The notes beneath the pieces were generated by a model. It did no database searches. It was not told where the DNA came from and worked only from the letters and a program-made list of their open reading frames with translations. A stretch of DNA of 64,000 nucleotides from Quillaja saponaria. Lineage: Eukaryota; Streptophyta; Magnoliopsida; Fabales; Quillajaceae. This document shows positions 22,300 through 33,944 of the stretch, piece after piece. The stretch's first letter is position 1, and every line of letters begins with the position of its first letter. Made by a program: the position numbers and the translations under genes. The stretch lies in assembly GCA_029379385.1 (NCBI GenBank), contig CM055612.1, forward strand, positions 14,260,001 through 14,324,000, given 5' to 3'.

Positions 22300-22745
22300 A
22301 AGCTCTTAGATGAACCCCTAGAACTCTGGGTTTCTTGCCCTTGATTTTAGACTCCTAACAACTTGATTGCAAACAGTCTTCATCTCCGCGTCAGGCAAAT
22401 GCTGCAATCTATCAGATGCTCTATCTGACGGTCCAGATCTGCATGACACGATATCGTCTTTTACTCTATCTTCCCTAATCACTCAGATCCACAGCTCTCG
22501 CTCGCCAGCTCCATAGATCAATTATCATACACCCAGAGGAGCACATTTAGATCGAATAGGATTTAAAAGGGAGCGTGAGAAGAAGAGAGGAGGGAGGTCG
22601 AGTGAAAAGAAGAGAGGTGATTGGGATCTGAGATTGAGTGTTGTGAGTTCGCGGGTAGAGGGAAAGAGAGAATGAGAGAACAAATTAGATAAAAAGATGA
22701 AGAGAGAGAAGAGATGAATCCCTGCCTTGGTGATTTGAACATCAC
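22300..22745 (-). pseudogene. PP2A catalytic-subunit 5' UTR and first-exon fragment
   Basis: On the minus strand at 22452-22411 the frame reads HADLDRQIEHLIDC. After one missing base it continues HLPDAEMKTVCNQ at 22404-22366. Together these match the N-terminus of the plant PP2A catalytic subunit (DLDRQIEQL...C, then HLPE-E-K-LC-Q). The position expected for the start codon reads ATA. Upstream (22745-22560) is a CT-rich stretch like a plant 5' UTR. The remaining catalytic core (the GDIHGQ metal-binding block and beyond) is absent. This looks like a first exon captured in a repeat. The match is short, so confidence is moderate. Confidence 0.55.
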
Positions 22746-22754
22746 CGATGAACT

Positions 22755-23010
22755 ATAAGAAAGTTAGTTGGTAAAAAATTCTTTGATTTGTTATTACCAA
22801 CCAACAATGTTGGTCGGTAAAAAAATAAAAATTACGGAAGTGAGTGTTATATTTACCGAAAAACTTAGAGTTGGTCAAAAAAGATAGTCAGTAATAAGTA
22901 TTATTACCGACCAACTTATGGTTGGTCGATAGGTTGGTTGGTATTGACTCTTAATACCGACCAATCCAATTTTGGTCGGTAAAAGTTGGTTGTTAAAATT
23001 GAATTTCTCA
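22755..23010. repeat. Cluster of GTTGGTCGGTA inverted motifs
   Basis: About eight copies of TACCGACCAAC or its reverse complement. They form short hairpins at 22793-22820, 22914-22931 and 22953-22983; the last has a perfect 10-bp stem. Such arrays resemble subterminal repeats of CACTA or Mutator-like elements and may be the end of the element carrying the PP2A fragment. Confidence 0.6.
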
Positions 23011-23021
23011 TATTATTACTA

Positions 23022-23664
23022 AAACATGATAAAAGAAAAAAAAGACGCTTTTTTTTATCATCAATCAAATCCATATTAAATTCTAGCTAGTGTCCCAAAT
23101 ACTAATATTTTATGACCAATAAATCGACAATATATTTATGATCAATTAATCTCATTTAATTTCAATATTTCAAATACTAAAGGTAATAATTAAATTCATA
23201 TTTAATTACATACATGCATTTACCCATATAATAAATAACATTATGTGAAAAAACTCTAGTATTAATGGGATTGCTTATGTTTTATACTGAGATGACAATG
23301 GATAGTATCTTGCATGCTCGATACTCAACTTAACTAGGCTTTATATCCCAAACTAGTTGGGTCAGTTATATGAATCATTTTTTTTAATTTGTATCGATCC
23401 AATGCATCATTTTCAGTAATGCCTAGAACAATCATATCATTCGCAATGACTGTTCTCCATGTAAGTTTCGGTCTCTCTCTACCACATCTAATACCTATCA
23501 CCTGCATAAAGTCACATTTCTTAAATACGGCGTCTATTGGCTGATGTTAGATATGTCAAAACCAATATAAGCAATTCTCCCTCATTTCCTCTTGGATATG
23601 CGATTTGAATCATATTCAATTATTAGAACACTTTATAATTTAATTATAAATTAAAACTCCTTGT
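23022..23664. repeat. Direct repeat, copy 2, split by RTE fragment
   Basis: Homologous to 21700-22067. The match runs to GCTCGATACT (about 23323) and resumes at ATCATATTCAATTATTAG (about 23610), with the RTE fragment in between. Confidence 0.65.
23324..23603 (-). mobile_element. 5'-truncated RTE LINE fragment
   Basis: About 280 bp matching the last part of the full-length RTE at 36715-36975 in reverse. Shared landmarks are GGGAGAATTGC, a GAAAATGATTCATATA-like block and the end CCCAACTAGTTTGGGAT followed by TTAAGTTGAGT. 5' truncation is the normal outcome of target-primed insertion. No ORF of value. Confidence 0.8.
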
Positions 23665-23869
23665 AATTCCCCTTTTGATATTCGTAACATCCAGAGAACA
23701 AACAAAGAACATAAGTAATAGAAATAGAAATTTTATGATGATGAAAAATAATAATTTATTTTTCAGAACTAAATCTGATGACCATAATTATTTAGTTTTT
23801 TTTTTTCTTGCTTTCATTTTTATCCAACTTGTTTTCCTAATTAGTAGAAAACTCAAAAACATATATACA

Positions 23870-25053
23870 TTAGCTTGTTGGGGCTGATGGCGAATTCGGC
23901 TGCGAAGTCACCGGGGACTTTCCATTCTTGCGCATATACTTCCTTGCCCAAACATGCTTCCCATTGATGTTTAACTTCAATTTGCGTATTCCACCAAGCA
24001 CAGCTTCCACGTCCTCTAACGAACGAACCACAAGCCTCGCATACAACGATTGCTGGTCCCCTGGTTGTTGAACTTCCTGCATATGAATTCCCTCAACTAT
24101 ATCTCCGTACTCCTGCATATTATGATATAATATATAAAATATACAAATAAAATATAAATTTTATGAATGAAATTTGTAATTATAGAATAAAAACCTAGAG
24201 AAAAACTCTCGAACTTCATTCTCTGATATGGGTACCCTTTGGAAAATGTCAGAAAAATTGTCCTATTATCCGGAGGCACCATCCAGGTAGGAGCAATAGC
24301 ACCAATATTCAAGTTTAAACAGCTCAAAACCTCGTTGATACCTGCATTATTAAAAAAATCCGTTTGCCACTGAAGATCCCCGTCTTGAAGTTTCCAATTC
24401 TCAGAAGGGGACATCCTTTTAGCCTCCATATTCCCCATGTTAGGAGTGACGAATGCCCCAATGCCAGAAACATGAACAGAATTATTATTTGCTCTATTAT
24501 AGAACATCATAGACATGTCGTAAGGATTCATCAACGCCTTGCCAAGCCTAGTGGATCCCATTGTTGCCCTTTGCACGATATCCCTGAAGGCTCTAATGCA
24601 GACATCATTCATTATTTTGATGACAGCTTGAGTGATTTCCTGTCGGTTGTTGTAGAAGAAGCGGAGGGTCACACCGCTGTTGGTGATGCTCTGAGTGGAA
24701 GGCATGTTAACATCTACGTTATTGTTGTTGTTGCTTTCATATGGGAATTGATCACTCTGGATGCAATTCAAGGCTATAACAGCTTCGTCTGCCAACTTGT
24801 TAATATCATAGTCTGGAAAGTCAAGGATTTTGTACACTGCTCTCAAGTTCTTGCAAGTTCGTTCAAGCCACAACCAGAAAGACATAATCTTTGTAGCTTC
24901 GGTTGGGTCACGACCCAAGTTGAAAATCAAACGAGTGAAGATTGTTCGATCGATATTGTGAAACATGTTGAATTCCTCTTGCGAGACGGTTATGGTACTG
25001 CCGGGGTTCACAAAAAATGAAGAAGAAGCAGGTGACGAAGAGAAAGAAGCCAT
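23870..25053 (-). CDS. Uncharacterised two-exon plant gene, RRM-like C-terminus
   Basis: The only host gene recognised. Exon 1 runs from 25053 to about 24195 and starts MASFSSSPASSSFFVNPG. It contains blocks typical of a plant-specific uncharacterised family (FHNIDRTIFTRLIF, residues 31-44; MSFWLWLERTCKNL near 57-70). Its end, RTIFLTFSKGYP (about 266-277), looks like the first strand of an RRM-like fold. An 82-base AT-rich GT-AG intron (24194-24113) separates it from exon 2, which gives YGDIVEGIHMQEV, LYARLVVRS and NGKHVWARKY, fitting the rest of the fold. Two one-base shifts stand out. After KGYP the family-like frame continues ISENEVREFF only if one base is missing near 24231-24236. A second shift is needed at the exon joint. 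It is therefore either a young pseudogene or carries sequence errors. A role in RNA binding is inference. Confidence 0.65.
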
Positions 25054-25140
25054 TGTTATTAGTTAGGGTCTGGCGTGGAGTTCAAATGATATAACTAAAC
25101 AAATGAGAAGTTGACTGTTTTGACTGTATGTAACAAGGGT

Positions 25141-25160
25141 GTATATATATATATATATAT
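25141..25160 (-). promoter_or_regulatory. TATA-rich stretch upstream of the host gene
   Basis: A (TA)n run about 90-107 bases upstream of the minus-strand ATG at 25053. It is a possible TATA element, but a simple repeat of this sort is also common by chance. Confidence 0.35.
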
Positions 25161-25600
25161 GGACTACGGAAGAGTAGGTTTTGGATGCCATCGATAATGA
25201 CCACTTTTGGAAAGCAATCGGTAGTGGATGAAGATGTCCCTTTATAGAAAAGCATCATTTCTCTGTATAAGGAAATTGTTGGAGTTTCTCTCATTAGAGA
25301 TTTTCAGATGCAATAGATATATATTGAAATTTCCAAATAATAATAATGTAACTTAGATATGGTTTGATGCAATGTATAATAACAGTGGTTCATTTAAAAA
25401 AAAAAAAAATTTATTATTTTACTTAATAATACAATTATATTTCTATTTCCTTAATAATACAATTATATGATACTAATCAACATTTGAGTCTTAATTTTAG
25501 CTGATACACTTCAATTGCCTTTGAAACTAAAGAACAACGATCTCTTCATTGCAATGAGCATGTTTTATGATTCATATCTAGATGTTAGACATATTTAAAA
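25161..25600. other. Host gene upstream and AT-rich spacer
   Basis: Non-coding and AT-rich. Nothing further recognised. Confidence 0.3.
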
Positions 25601-26229
25601 AGTTAACTACCATTTAAAAATCTCATCTTAAAAGTCATTTTCAAAGTAAATACTTTACAATTTTTTATATCATTTGAGACACTCACATTTTTTTATTTTA
25701 TATTATTTGAAGTACTTCACCAAAAATCAGTGAGTATAGTCTGCAGAAAATAGTGACATGTTAATTTTTTACACATTATAATATTTTTTTTTCCTAATTC
25801 TTAGAATTCATTATTGGTAAGTATCAAATGACTACATTATTTTATTATTTTACCTTAATTTGTTTATTTTATAAAATCTTTAAAATATATATTGTAGAAT
25901 ATCAATGATATGATTTTATTTTTTTTTCCAAATTTTTTTATTTTTCTATATTTTTCTGAGACTATCCACCATGAAATAAAATTTTATAAATATGTAAAAA
26001 AGATATTACATTTTCCACAAAATTTGTAAGTTTTATTTCATAATATGTAATAATAAAAATAAAGAAAAAGTAAAAGGCAAAAGAAGATAAAATTTCATGT
26101 AATAATGAAAGCTTTTGGTTGATTGCCTCAAACGATATAAAACAAAAAGATGGTGTCTCAAACGATATAAAAAAGGGTGAGTGGCTATTTTGTGATTTCT
26201 AAGTTGAGGTTCTTAAATGATAGTTAACT
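25601..26229. mobile_element. MITE-like element with long terminal inverted repeats
   Basis: The left end AGTTAACTACCATTTAAAAATC is mirrored by the right end, which read in reverse gives AGTTAACTATCATTTAAG. The two arms stay similar for about 110 bases, including a TTTATATCRTTTGAGACAC block near 25660-25685 and 26150-26175. 629 bp, no ORF. No clear target duplication was seen, so the superfamily is open. Confidence 0.65.
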
Positions 26230-26961
26230 CCATTTTCAATAATAAGTTGGTTTATTGTTGTTCATGTTAATTCTTGATTCATAAATTTGATTACTTTTGT
26301 AAATTGCATCTCTATAATTTCTTTGATGTTATTAATATATTTAGAATCTACATAGAGGAGAAGAATTTGAGTGCAATCAAATCTCATTTTTATTCTTTTA
26401 ATATTACAATACATTGAGATTCAGAGTCTCCCTATTTAACAATTAGCGTCATGAATATTTTTATATGGCAAAAAAATATATATTTGTTCTTATTCAAATT
26501 TGGTGAAATCTTATATGAAGTCTGCATACCTCATCATCTTAAGTTGTCGATTCGCCTTCTCCATTTCAATATGGCAGTAATACGAAGCAAGAAATCAAAA
26601 TAAGTCCAACTACTAAGGAGGCAATCCATGACTTGAAAATTTTCATAGGAAGATGAGAATAAAGGCTTTGCCCCTTAATATTGGTTTGAAATATATAAAT
26701 CAATTCCAAATTCAGTATTGATAAAGCCAATGAATCGCAATTCAGATTGCACCCGATGGTTGAATAAGAGTCGATGTCGACCTGATTGAGTGGTATTTTC
26801 TTTGAGTTCTATTTTATTTATTTATTTATTTTTATTTCTCCATGAGATGATTCACCTTGAGAAACTAGTTGAAATCAAAATCAAGATATACTTCCAAAAT
26901 AAGTTAAATGACCGACCATAAGACTTATTCTCTAATTAAATTCCATTTTGTGCATTGGAGT
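26230..26961. other. AT-rich spacer
   Basis: No coding region, RNA gene or repeat boundary recognised. Confidence 0.3.
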
Positions 26962-26966
26962 TATCT

Positions 26967-27317
26967 TGATGTAGGACAATGGATGATTTTGAGGGAAAAT
27001 TTGAGAATTAGAGAGAAAATAAGGAACATGAGAGGAGGAATTGAAAGGGAAGGGGGATCTAGATGAAATTAGGGTTTGAGAAGCTTGCAATAATGCTCTC
27101 AATATTTAATTTTTCAAAAGATCCTTAAACATGTCCCTACTAAGCCTTTATATAGGCTTTACATAAAACCCTAGGATAGAAATGTAAATAACCTACAATC
27201 TAAAAACGTAATAGTAAATACCATTAAATAAATTCCTAAATTCTATTTTTACATAATAAAACAAATAATAACATACAATAATAGACTCCCATATGAGTAA
27301 CATATCATTCTCCATCA
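26967..27317 (-). repeat. 3' LTR of the 10.7-kb element
   Basis: 351 bp, in the same orientation as 37277-37639 and colinear with it. Shared blocks include CTTTATATAGGCTTTACATA, which is TATA-like on either strand. Confidence 0.9.
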
Positions 27318-29236
27318 TTCTTCCCTTGTTGGAAAAAAACTCAACCTCAAGTTTTGTAATGAGGGGAAATGAAGACCTCAGGAATAAAATCCTGCAGCAA
27401 GATCGAGGGAAGCAGCAAAAAATTCTCGACATGGAGAACTCTGTCAAGGTCATAATCATCTAAAACTGCAATAGGATAATAAAATCAATATGTTCGACCT
27501 CCAAAAGATAGATGGGCTCGACAATCTGTTTTGAAATGTCATCTACATGCTCTGAAACTCCATCAACAAGATCCAAATTGTCAAATAGCTCAATCATGTT
27601 CGACAATCTACTTGGAAATGTTATCTACAGGATCCAAAATGTTAAATAGTTGAATCATGTTTCTATCAAATCAGGTGTAGAAGGTTAGTATAACACTAAG
27701 GTTTGACAAGAATGGGTGTTTCAAGGTGTATAGTTTGGCTGGTCATAACTAAGATAATGAACTAATTCAAGTACAAGTTCAACCAAACAATAACCTTGTC
27801 CTCAATTTTGTCAGTAAGGAATAGACACAAAACCTGAACGTGACATGTAAGGGTCTCGAAGCAAAAAACACCTAGAATCCACAAAAACATAGGGTCGAAA
27901 CTCAGTGTAAGACTTAGGTAACTCAATGACAATCAAAATCCTAGAGGTGTAATCAGAAAATATAATAGGGATATCTCCATGAATCTCAATTTGACTAATC
28001 GTAGCCCCATTTCTATGTTTTACAACTATAGGAACTCAAGTCTCAAAGTTGAAAATCTAGACAAAATATGATCAATATGCTCTTTAATGGTATATCTAAA
28101 AAACGATGAATAAAAGCACGAAGTTAACATGATGCCAAGACATTGTGCATCTAAAAGCTAAACATATATTTTTCTTTTCTTTTCTTTCTCTTCCTTTTTT
28201 TTTAATTAAAAAAAATTGAAATTTAAGATAGCAACTTGAGAAGCTAATAAAATAAAGAAATAAATACCTAAAGTGAGAAGGTAGTACCAATATTAGCATT
28301 TCGATACAGAATTTCAAAAAAACATACCTCAAAATCAAAATTAAGAGGCCCAAAAACCTTAGAAACTAATCTGAGTTGGTCAAAAATTGGTCTAAAATAA
28401 GTTGACCTGAATTGGTCAAAGTCACTGAATCGACCTAGTCAACCTTACTCATGTGGCACTTTCTAACGTGGTATGTGTTGATGTGTTAGTGAAGTGGCAA
28501 GAGGTGAGGTGCTGACATGGCAATGACATGCTTGCTGTCGTGGACACATGACTTGTTGGCTAATGACATGTGGACCAGGGCAGACGTGGCTATGACACGT
28601 GGTAGATGATGTGGCAGAGACTTGCCTTGGTGGGTGGATGCACGAACAACCACCTTTGTCTCACGCGCCGCACATGAGGGAGAGTGACACCTCCTTTCAC
28701 GGTTGTTCCGAAGGAGTTGGTCTTGGCTTTTCTTGCCAATCATGATGTTGGTCTGAGATTTGACTCAAACAAAATTTGTTTCTAGACATGACTTTCAAGG
28801 TAAACTTTATATTTTGAAATTGTAATACACCTGAATTTTAAGATGATGTATGAACGTATATTAGCATGTCTTTGTACTTGCATAATTTGTTAGTGCATTT
28901 GAATTGACTAAAATTTATGAAGCAATTATTCAATTGTGAGTAAACCTAGAGTTATAATAATAAATTATGTGGTTAAATGCATGAAAATAACTCTTGTAAT
29001 GTCTTTGGATTATTTGTTTGTAAGAATTATTGATTCTTGCAGTAATTGTAAGTATGAGTTGGAAATGCTTAAAATTATTCAATTTGACATATGACCTATG
29101 CTAACTTAGATGCTTATATCTTTTGATAGAAAAGTCTAAATGTAATTCTGATTAATGTGTTGGAAAATAGACTTGTGTAGTTTTAAAATAACATATGATT
29201 TGCAATATTTGAAAAAGTAAATTAGTCTAAGTAATT
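27318..29236 (-). other. Interior of the 10.7-kb LTR element
   Basis: No recognised coding sequence. The part nearest the LTR (27460-27330) could be a degraded polyprotein tail, but no motif proves it. Near 28480-28640 is a cluster of related words (GACATGTGG, GACACGTGG, GACGTGGC). The open frame over this cluster (28743-28486) is low complexity and not protein-like. Confidence 0.4.
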
Positions 29237-31345
29237 TGTCACACCCCGCAGGAGGCATGACCGGCCAGAGGAATGGATAACCGAACCTCCGTAACCCTAA
29301 CTCTAAATCAAAAGGAACGTACACAACCACTAACTAAAAGTAAAAGTTAAAAGAAAGCTTTGTAAAAACACAACTATATATATTCATACATGTTTATTGA
29401 AAGGAGAAGTAATTTAAATAAAAATTTCAACAGAGATTCCCCGTAAAGTGAAACATGCCCAAGTAATACAAATAACATAACTCATGCTTTACACAACAAC
29501 AACAGCAACAAAGACAACAAGGATCTCCATTCCATCCATATAAAATGAAAAAAAATAAAATAACCAGAAAGTGTTACAACTCAGAACTTCATACACCAAT
29601 CTCTAAAGTGATTGCAAACTCTTATCCCTGGCTTCAAGTATGTGATCTCACATGAACACCTTACTGCAGTAACTATTGGCAGGTCAAGTTTTGGTTAGAG
29701 AAGCTTAGTGAGAACCTGATGCTAAAAAAATCATAAATAAACAAAGAGTGAGTCATAAAGACTTAGTGAGTGATAAACGTACCCAAAGGGTACTTGCATC
29801 AATCAAAATATAATTATAAGACATATGCTTAATAGTTTTATACTAGCACAACTTACAATACAATTTAATCTCACAAGTATATTTACATAAAATGCAATCA
29901 AAACCAATATAACTCACAAAAGATAATATGCAGGCAAACCAAGCAAAGCAACCAAAAGGGGCAATAATTGAAGTAATTTAGCACTTGTACACCATGTACA
30001 CATCCTCCTCGAGGCTTTTTACTCCCGCAGATCAAGAATATACATAAACTTCTCACATAATCTCCCTGGGGCTGAGTTACTTGAATATTTTTATTTGAAC
30101 ATCAAATAGTCAAATCAAATACATCCTAGGTGCACCTGGATTCTAAGTCATATTAAAAATGAACTTGTTGGCCCAATTAACCATAAATAAGAATTCACAC
30201 CAACACACAATACACTAAATAGTAAAGTTTCAAAACATAGCATTCTTATCATATAATCCTCTCAAAGCACTAAACCACCTTACTCAATAACTTTACACAT
30301 ATACATACATACATATAAACAGTCAAAACAAATCTAGTACCAAAAGGTAATGCTTTCCACTCACAAAGTTATAGATTTTACTCATCGCTCCTTCTTGGGT
30401 TTAAATGTGTTGTTGAATCAATAATACGTTCCGGATCTGAAATTACATTTCCAAGAATCATTTAATTTGTAAATTTCATTAGTTATAAAACTGTAATTAC
30501 CAAAAACCTATATATACTAAGTTTCATGCATTTCTTTAAACTAACCCCTCTTAAGCATTTTAACAAACGCCTTGAAGGCATAACTAGTTCCAACTCACGT
30601 GTATATATATACATACACCAAGAGAAACAACATAAGTCCATCACTTTGCATACTACCAATATTCCAAACATTAACTTTAAATTTGGTTTAGCTATTTAAA
30701 AGCTTGAATTATATAATTTCAACATCAATCCAACCTATTCCAAGCTTTGCTCCTCCATTAACCACTTAACAACCATTTTTCTTACTCTTTGTTCATAGCC
30801 TTTTGTTCAAGTTCACTTAATCCCTAAACCAAGTCATCAACCAACAAGAAAACTTTCAACTTAGAGCAAATAAATTAAGGGAACCTTTAAAAACAAAAAT
30901 CAGCCAACACTACCCAACTATAGAGCACTGAGCTATTGCTGCTACGAGCGACGGAGCTACAGCCTCCACTTTTGTTACTCGGCTACTGCCTCACTTAAAT
31001 GAGGTTGCCGAGCTAGAGAGAAAGGAGGCCTCAGTGGCTGATCCTCTAGGAGGTGGCATCAACTATTGCAAAACAGGGTTGCCAAGGTCCAACTATTAAG
31101 CAAGAAGTCAGGGCTATTGATGGCTATCCAACAGATGGGAAGAGGGAGTACATGAGGTTGTATAGGATTGCAAGCAAGAAGGAAAGTGGACATGGCAGGG
31201 GCTAAACCTCTTGGCCAGCAGAGAGCAAAAGAAAGTCCAAGAATAGGGGAAAGCCAAGAAAAATAGGGGAGGGATTACGCACGACCAAGATAAGAAAAAA
31301 GAGAAAAAGATTCATCAAAGTTAGGTTAAAAATGTGAAAAATATA
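29237..31345 (-). repeat. LTR-T copy (minus orientation)
   Basis: Begins TGTCACACCCCGCAGG, as do 44501 (TGTCACACCCTC) and 47585. It shares with them a GAGRTTCCCYGTA...GTGAAACATGCCC block (29430-29460), CGTACCCAAAGGGTAC-like text near 29780, TAGGTGCACCTGGATTCTA near 30128, and ATACTAAGTTTCATGCATT near 30515. The right boundary is unclear. Non-coding. Confidence 0.7.
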
Positions 31346-33758
31346 AGATTCTCACAGATTGACCTTTCAGTGATCCAACTAACATAAATTGATTTGTGGG
31401 ATAGATTTTAGACAATTGTAGCTTTCTATAAATGTATTATAGTGCTAATTGAATGTGTATATTAATACAGTTAATACTTTCTCTGGGGAAATCAAAATCC
31501 AATTATGTTACTTGGATGAATTAACAGACATATATAGCTTTCCAAAAATATATCACATGTATTGTTTGAAGCTGTAAATTGGTACAACCAATTGTTTAAA
31601 GTTAGGAAAAAAATTATTGAATGCAAGATTTTTGTTGATATGACATTCCTTGGTTAAAATAGTATCACTTGAGCTAAAGAAATGCAAATCATGATAAACT
31701 AGTATGTTGCAGGGTTGTAATTGAAATTCTAGAAAAGTTGTTTCAGGGACCAACTACCCAAACCCAAATCTTTTAGGCCATTTGTGCAATTAAGCAAGAT
31801 ATATTCTTTTTCTTGTTGCCCACACTTCGCTTTTTAGGTGGCAGATTTTGGGGACTTGAGGAAGGGGGGTAGAAAAGTCCTTTTCTCTGCTGCTTTATAG
31901 AGGAAAAATGGGAAAGCAAAGAGGGGAAGAAGGAAAAGAGTAACTAAAAAAATAAAGTGAGACGGAAGGAGAGGAAAAGGGGGCTTGGAGCCGTAATTGA
32001 GGCTTCTGGTGGTAGCAACAGCAGGGGAAGAAGGAAGGGAATAAATTTTGCTAAGAAATGAGGTAGGTGGTTATTGTGACTTTGATATGCTTTTGGAGAA
32101 AATGGGTTTTATGTTGTGGATCTTGATTTTGCTATAAGAAGTGTGATAGTTAGAGTGAGGGTTTTTCAAATTCAAAACCATAGAAGAGGTCCTTAAGGTC
32201 TGAACTTGGCGATTGAAGAAGCTGCAAGGAAAGATCGAGCTCACTTTGTTGCCTATTGTACCTATGAAAAGTAAAAACGTTTTTGCCAAAGATATAGGAT
32301 GTTTTAGCTCATGTTCTATGAAGTAAAGTTGTTCCTAGAACCTTGAGGAATATTTTTGGAACTAGTCATGGGCTAGCTAGCGAAGAGGAGATTGGAGCTC
32401 ATTGAAGCCAGTACAAGGGTTTTGGGTTCAGTCTTGCACCTGGTAAAGAAGTATATTGATTAGAGTGTGGTTTAGGTTGAATTAGTTTATGGTTCCTAAA
32501 GAAAAATTATAGATTAAGGTTTTGGAATCATAACTCAAGCTTTTCTTGAGCTGGTTATGGCCAGAGAAAGAGTTATGGTCATTTTACCATAACTGCTTAT
32601 GTTCTAAACTACATGCAACCTCTGCCAGTCTAGAGTAGTTTTCTTGGATTTAAAGGGAGAATTAGTCTATAATTCCTCAAGAGAACTTATTCCTAACATA
32701 TTGAGGAACAGTTCTGTTGAGTTTCAAGGGTTTCTTATTCTCAGGGATGTCTAGGAAGACATTGGAAGGCAGTGATAGGTCTGCTGCATTGTGTTCTATA
32801 CCTGGGTTGTGTTTGGTGGGAAAAGAAGGTGTTCTTGGCCTATTTTGCTAAAGGTGCCTAAAGAGAAGTTGTTAAGAACATTAAGGGGAATATTTGTAGA
32901 GAATTTTATGATTTGGTGTTGAGTAGAGAAGGTGCTGGAGCAATTAGGAAGCTGTTAGTTTTTGCTTGATTGCATTAGTGCTCTAGTTAGTCCAAGAGAA
33001 TTTGGACAGGGTTGTGGACTAAATCAACCAAGGGTTTTTGAAGGAGAGTTATTGTAAACACATTGAGGGGACAATTTTAGATCTCCCTGGGTTTTGGTTA
33101 TTTGTAAGGTATAAGGGGAAGCACTTAGATTCAGTTATGGGTTTAGCTGGGCCAAACATTTTATGCTTTGTACCCAATTTTGGATAACTTGGTTTTAGAG
33201 GTCATAAAGGCCAAATCGGATGTTGAGATCTAAAGTATAAGTGGAGAGGAGACTTAGAGGAAGCATTGTGGGATTTTTTTTGGTCCTTTTGGAAGTCAGG
33301 AAGCGTGGTATCACAACTAGGCATTGGCTGGACCCTACTTTCCCCTGTTTCGTACTTGTTTGGGTTTTACTCGAATCTAGTTAGATGGAGTTAGAATTTA
33401 AGGAAGACATCTGAATGGAGTCATTGGTAGCAAGTGCAAAAGCTTGGCTATGAGAGACTTACGAAAGGATGATTATACTCATGTAAAGAGTACAAGTTAC
33501 CTATGTAATAGTTAATAAAGTAGTAAAGCTTTGTAAATGAATATGTATGAAAGTTATTAATCCAATGAGACTATTGCTTGCTTGTATAATGAAAGTAATA
33601 CTTCAATTATATTAAATGATTAGTAAGACTTAGTTTTAGTAATAATTGTGAATGAAGGTTTATGAGTTAAATGATGTAGGAAGGTAATCTAGAATAAACT
33701 CAACCAAGCAAAGTTACACTTAAGTCAAACAATATAAGTTTTGTTTTTTTAAAATAGT
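31346..33758 (+). repeat. LTR-T-related sequence with about 180-bp repeats (plus orientation)
   Basis: Five degenerate units with a GTTCCTAAxAxATTGAGGAA-like core at about 32325, 32490, 32682, 32862 and 33042 (spacing near 180). Equivalent units lie in reverse at 18130-18480. A purine-rich transcript-like stretch lies at 31840-32040. Together with the preceding copy it makes a head-to-head LTR arrangement. Boundaries are uncertain. Confidence 0.5.
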
Positions 33759-33944
33759 ATGAAAATAAAATAATAAAACTCTTCTAGAGGTTATTTTGCC
33801 GGTCCTAAGCCCGGATAAAAGAGGAAGGTTGCGATAAGTTAACGGCCAGCATAAAACTAGTCAAACCCTATGACGATGAATCCTATCGAATATTAATTAG
33901 GGTGTAACCCTCTTAACAACACATCGCATCAGATCTCGGATGTA

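Noticed and set aside
22563..22745. 60-codon minus-strand frame as a secreted protein
   Set aside because: Its serine/leucine-rich look comes from a CT-rich stretch that fits a 5' UTR upstream of the PP2A-like exon.
24364..25020. 218-codon plus-strand open frame
   Set aside because: It lies antisense to exon 1 of the host gene, whose minus-strand translation has coherent conserved blocks. The plus frame has no recognisable motif.
28486..28743. 85-codon minus-strand open frame as a gene
   Set aside because: It translates a cluster of repeated CACGTG-type words and has no domain signal.
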